Positions 63,544-64,000 of a DNA stretch of 64,000 bases are shown here, in pieces. Source of the DNA: Acidobacteriota bacterium. GTDB lineage: Bacteria; Acidobacteriota; Terriglobia; UBA7540. Both the position numbers and the translations under genes were made by a program. The stretch is taken from contig JAKAWG010000006.1 in NCBI GenBank assembly GCA_021817045.1, positions 1 through 64,000 of the forward strand, read 5' to 3'. The notes below the pieces were generated by a model. The model saw only the letters and a program-made list of their open reading frames with translations, was not told where the DNA came from and searched no databases. The stretch's first letter is position 1, and each line of letters opens with the position of its first letter.

Positions 63544-64000
63544 CCCGTTACAGCTCTCCCCAGTCTTCAAGCCGAAGATCTGGGGGAAGCGCAACCTTGA
63601 ACCTCTCTACCCGGACTTCTGGACAACCTGGAGAGGGCGAACCGTCGGCATCCGCTACCCCCACCGCGAAGGACTGGAAGGGCAGCCGATTGGCGAGGTC
63701 TGGCTGACGGACGATGAAGCCGAGTTCAGCACCGGGCCTCTCGCCGGTCTCAAGCTGGCTGACGCGTGCAAACAATACGGGGAAGAGTTGTGCGGCAAGG
63801 GAGCCACCGGCCGCTTCCCGGTGCTCGCGAAATTCCTCTTCACGAGCGACTGGCTTTCCGTGCAGGTGCATCCGGACGACCAGTACGCGGCGCGGCGGGA
63901 GTCCGGCAGCCTTGGGAAGTGCGAGATGTGGTATATCGTCGCGGCCGAGCCGGACGCCGCTTTTTTGCTTGGCCTTAAGCGCGGCGTCACCAAGCCGGAT
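63527..64000 (+). CDS. manA: Mannose-6-phosphate isomerase class I, 5' part
   Basis: 158 codons, cut by the window edge. The ATG at 63527 overlaps the aminotransferase end. VFKPKIWGKRNLEPLYPD at the N-terminus and the zinc site SVQVHPDDQYA are the type I PMI signatures (Gln and His of QxHxx). It interconverts mannose-6-phosphate and fructose-6-phosphate. The rest of the barrel is outside the window. Confidence 0.88.
   Translation, partial: MPKLDSPLQLSPVFKPKIWGKRNLEPLYPDFWTTWRGRTVGIRYPHREGLEGQPIGEVWLTDDEAEFSTGPLAGLKLADACKQYGEELCGKGATGRFPVLAKFLFTSDWLSVQVHPDDQYAARRESGSLGKCEMWYIVAAEPDAAFLLGLKRGVTKPD

Noticed and set aside
1-64000. tRNA, rRNA or CRISPR
   Set aside because: I looked in the gaps for tRNA T-loops, rRNA motifs and regularly spaced repeats and saw none; short tRNA genes could still be missed by eye.

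Overview
The window looks like a chromosomal segment of an Acidobacteriota species. Evidence: a secreted protein with the acidobacterial VWFA-related domain, three or four traces of Oar-type TonB-dependent receptors with an N-terminal carboxypeptidase-regulatory-like domain, many secreted hypothetical proteins of a kind common in that phylum, and moderately high GC. No rRNA, tRNA or CRISPR array was seen. The assignment is an inference from gene content.

Layout. 1-5200: the end of an IS110-type transposase, a MITE-like inverted repeat, an M48 metalloprotease, gyrA, and a VapBC-type pair whose antitoxin frame has an in-frame amber codon. 5278-10451: an NYN-LOTUS RNA-processing candidate, a secreted DUF4082 protein with a 480-bp internal duplication, and a Gfo/Idh/MocA oxidoreductase. 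10493-14654: a phosphoesterase, then a scar in which a DUF262-DUF1524 defence gene and the tail of a type III restriction subunit lie between the last 38 codons of a TonB receptor and a broken ECF sigma factor. 15028-19869: a type IV pilin, a glycine-zipper protein, and a complete sulfur-carrier cysteine pathway (cysM, JAMM protease, cysO, moeZ) closed by a terminator. 20436-26003: a 1048-residue secreted orphan, the VWFA protein and a CNNM/CorC-type membrane protein. 26286-38458: ChbG/HpnK deacetylase, TPR proteins, aldo/keto reductase, UspA, MntH, TatB-TatC, an M28 peptidase, NadB, an MFS transporter and small secreted proteins.

38517-48126 is the most unusual part. All genes point left: a deiodinase-like protein, a TonB receptor, an AhpD-like peroxidase-related protein, a second TonB receptor and a MetE-like protein. 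The deiodinase-like and AhpD-like frames are each interrupted by one UGA exactly where the family has its catalytic Sec/Cys. In both cases a hairpin follows whose 3-nt loop begins with G and starts 17 nt after the UGA, as expected of a bacterial SECIS. I read both as selenoproteins; no selA, selB, selC or selD is in the window, so this rests on motif position and hairpin geometry.

48755-56541 is a glycan-use block: an anion-type MFS transporter behind a near-consensus promoter, a GH3 glycosidase, a GH39-like hydrolase, a chimeric TonB-receptor remnant and a DUF4185-like lipoprotein. 56659-58313 is a BlaI/BlaR1 pair with a TonB C-terminal domain on the sensor. 58333 to the end is housekeeping: lepA, enoyl-CoA hydratase, nusB, coaD, an aspartate-type aminotransferase and a mannose-6-phosphate isomerase cut by the window edge.
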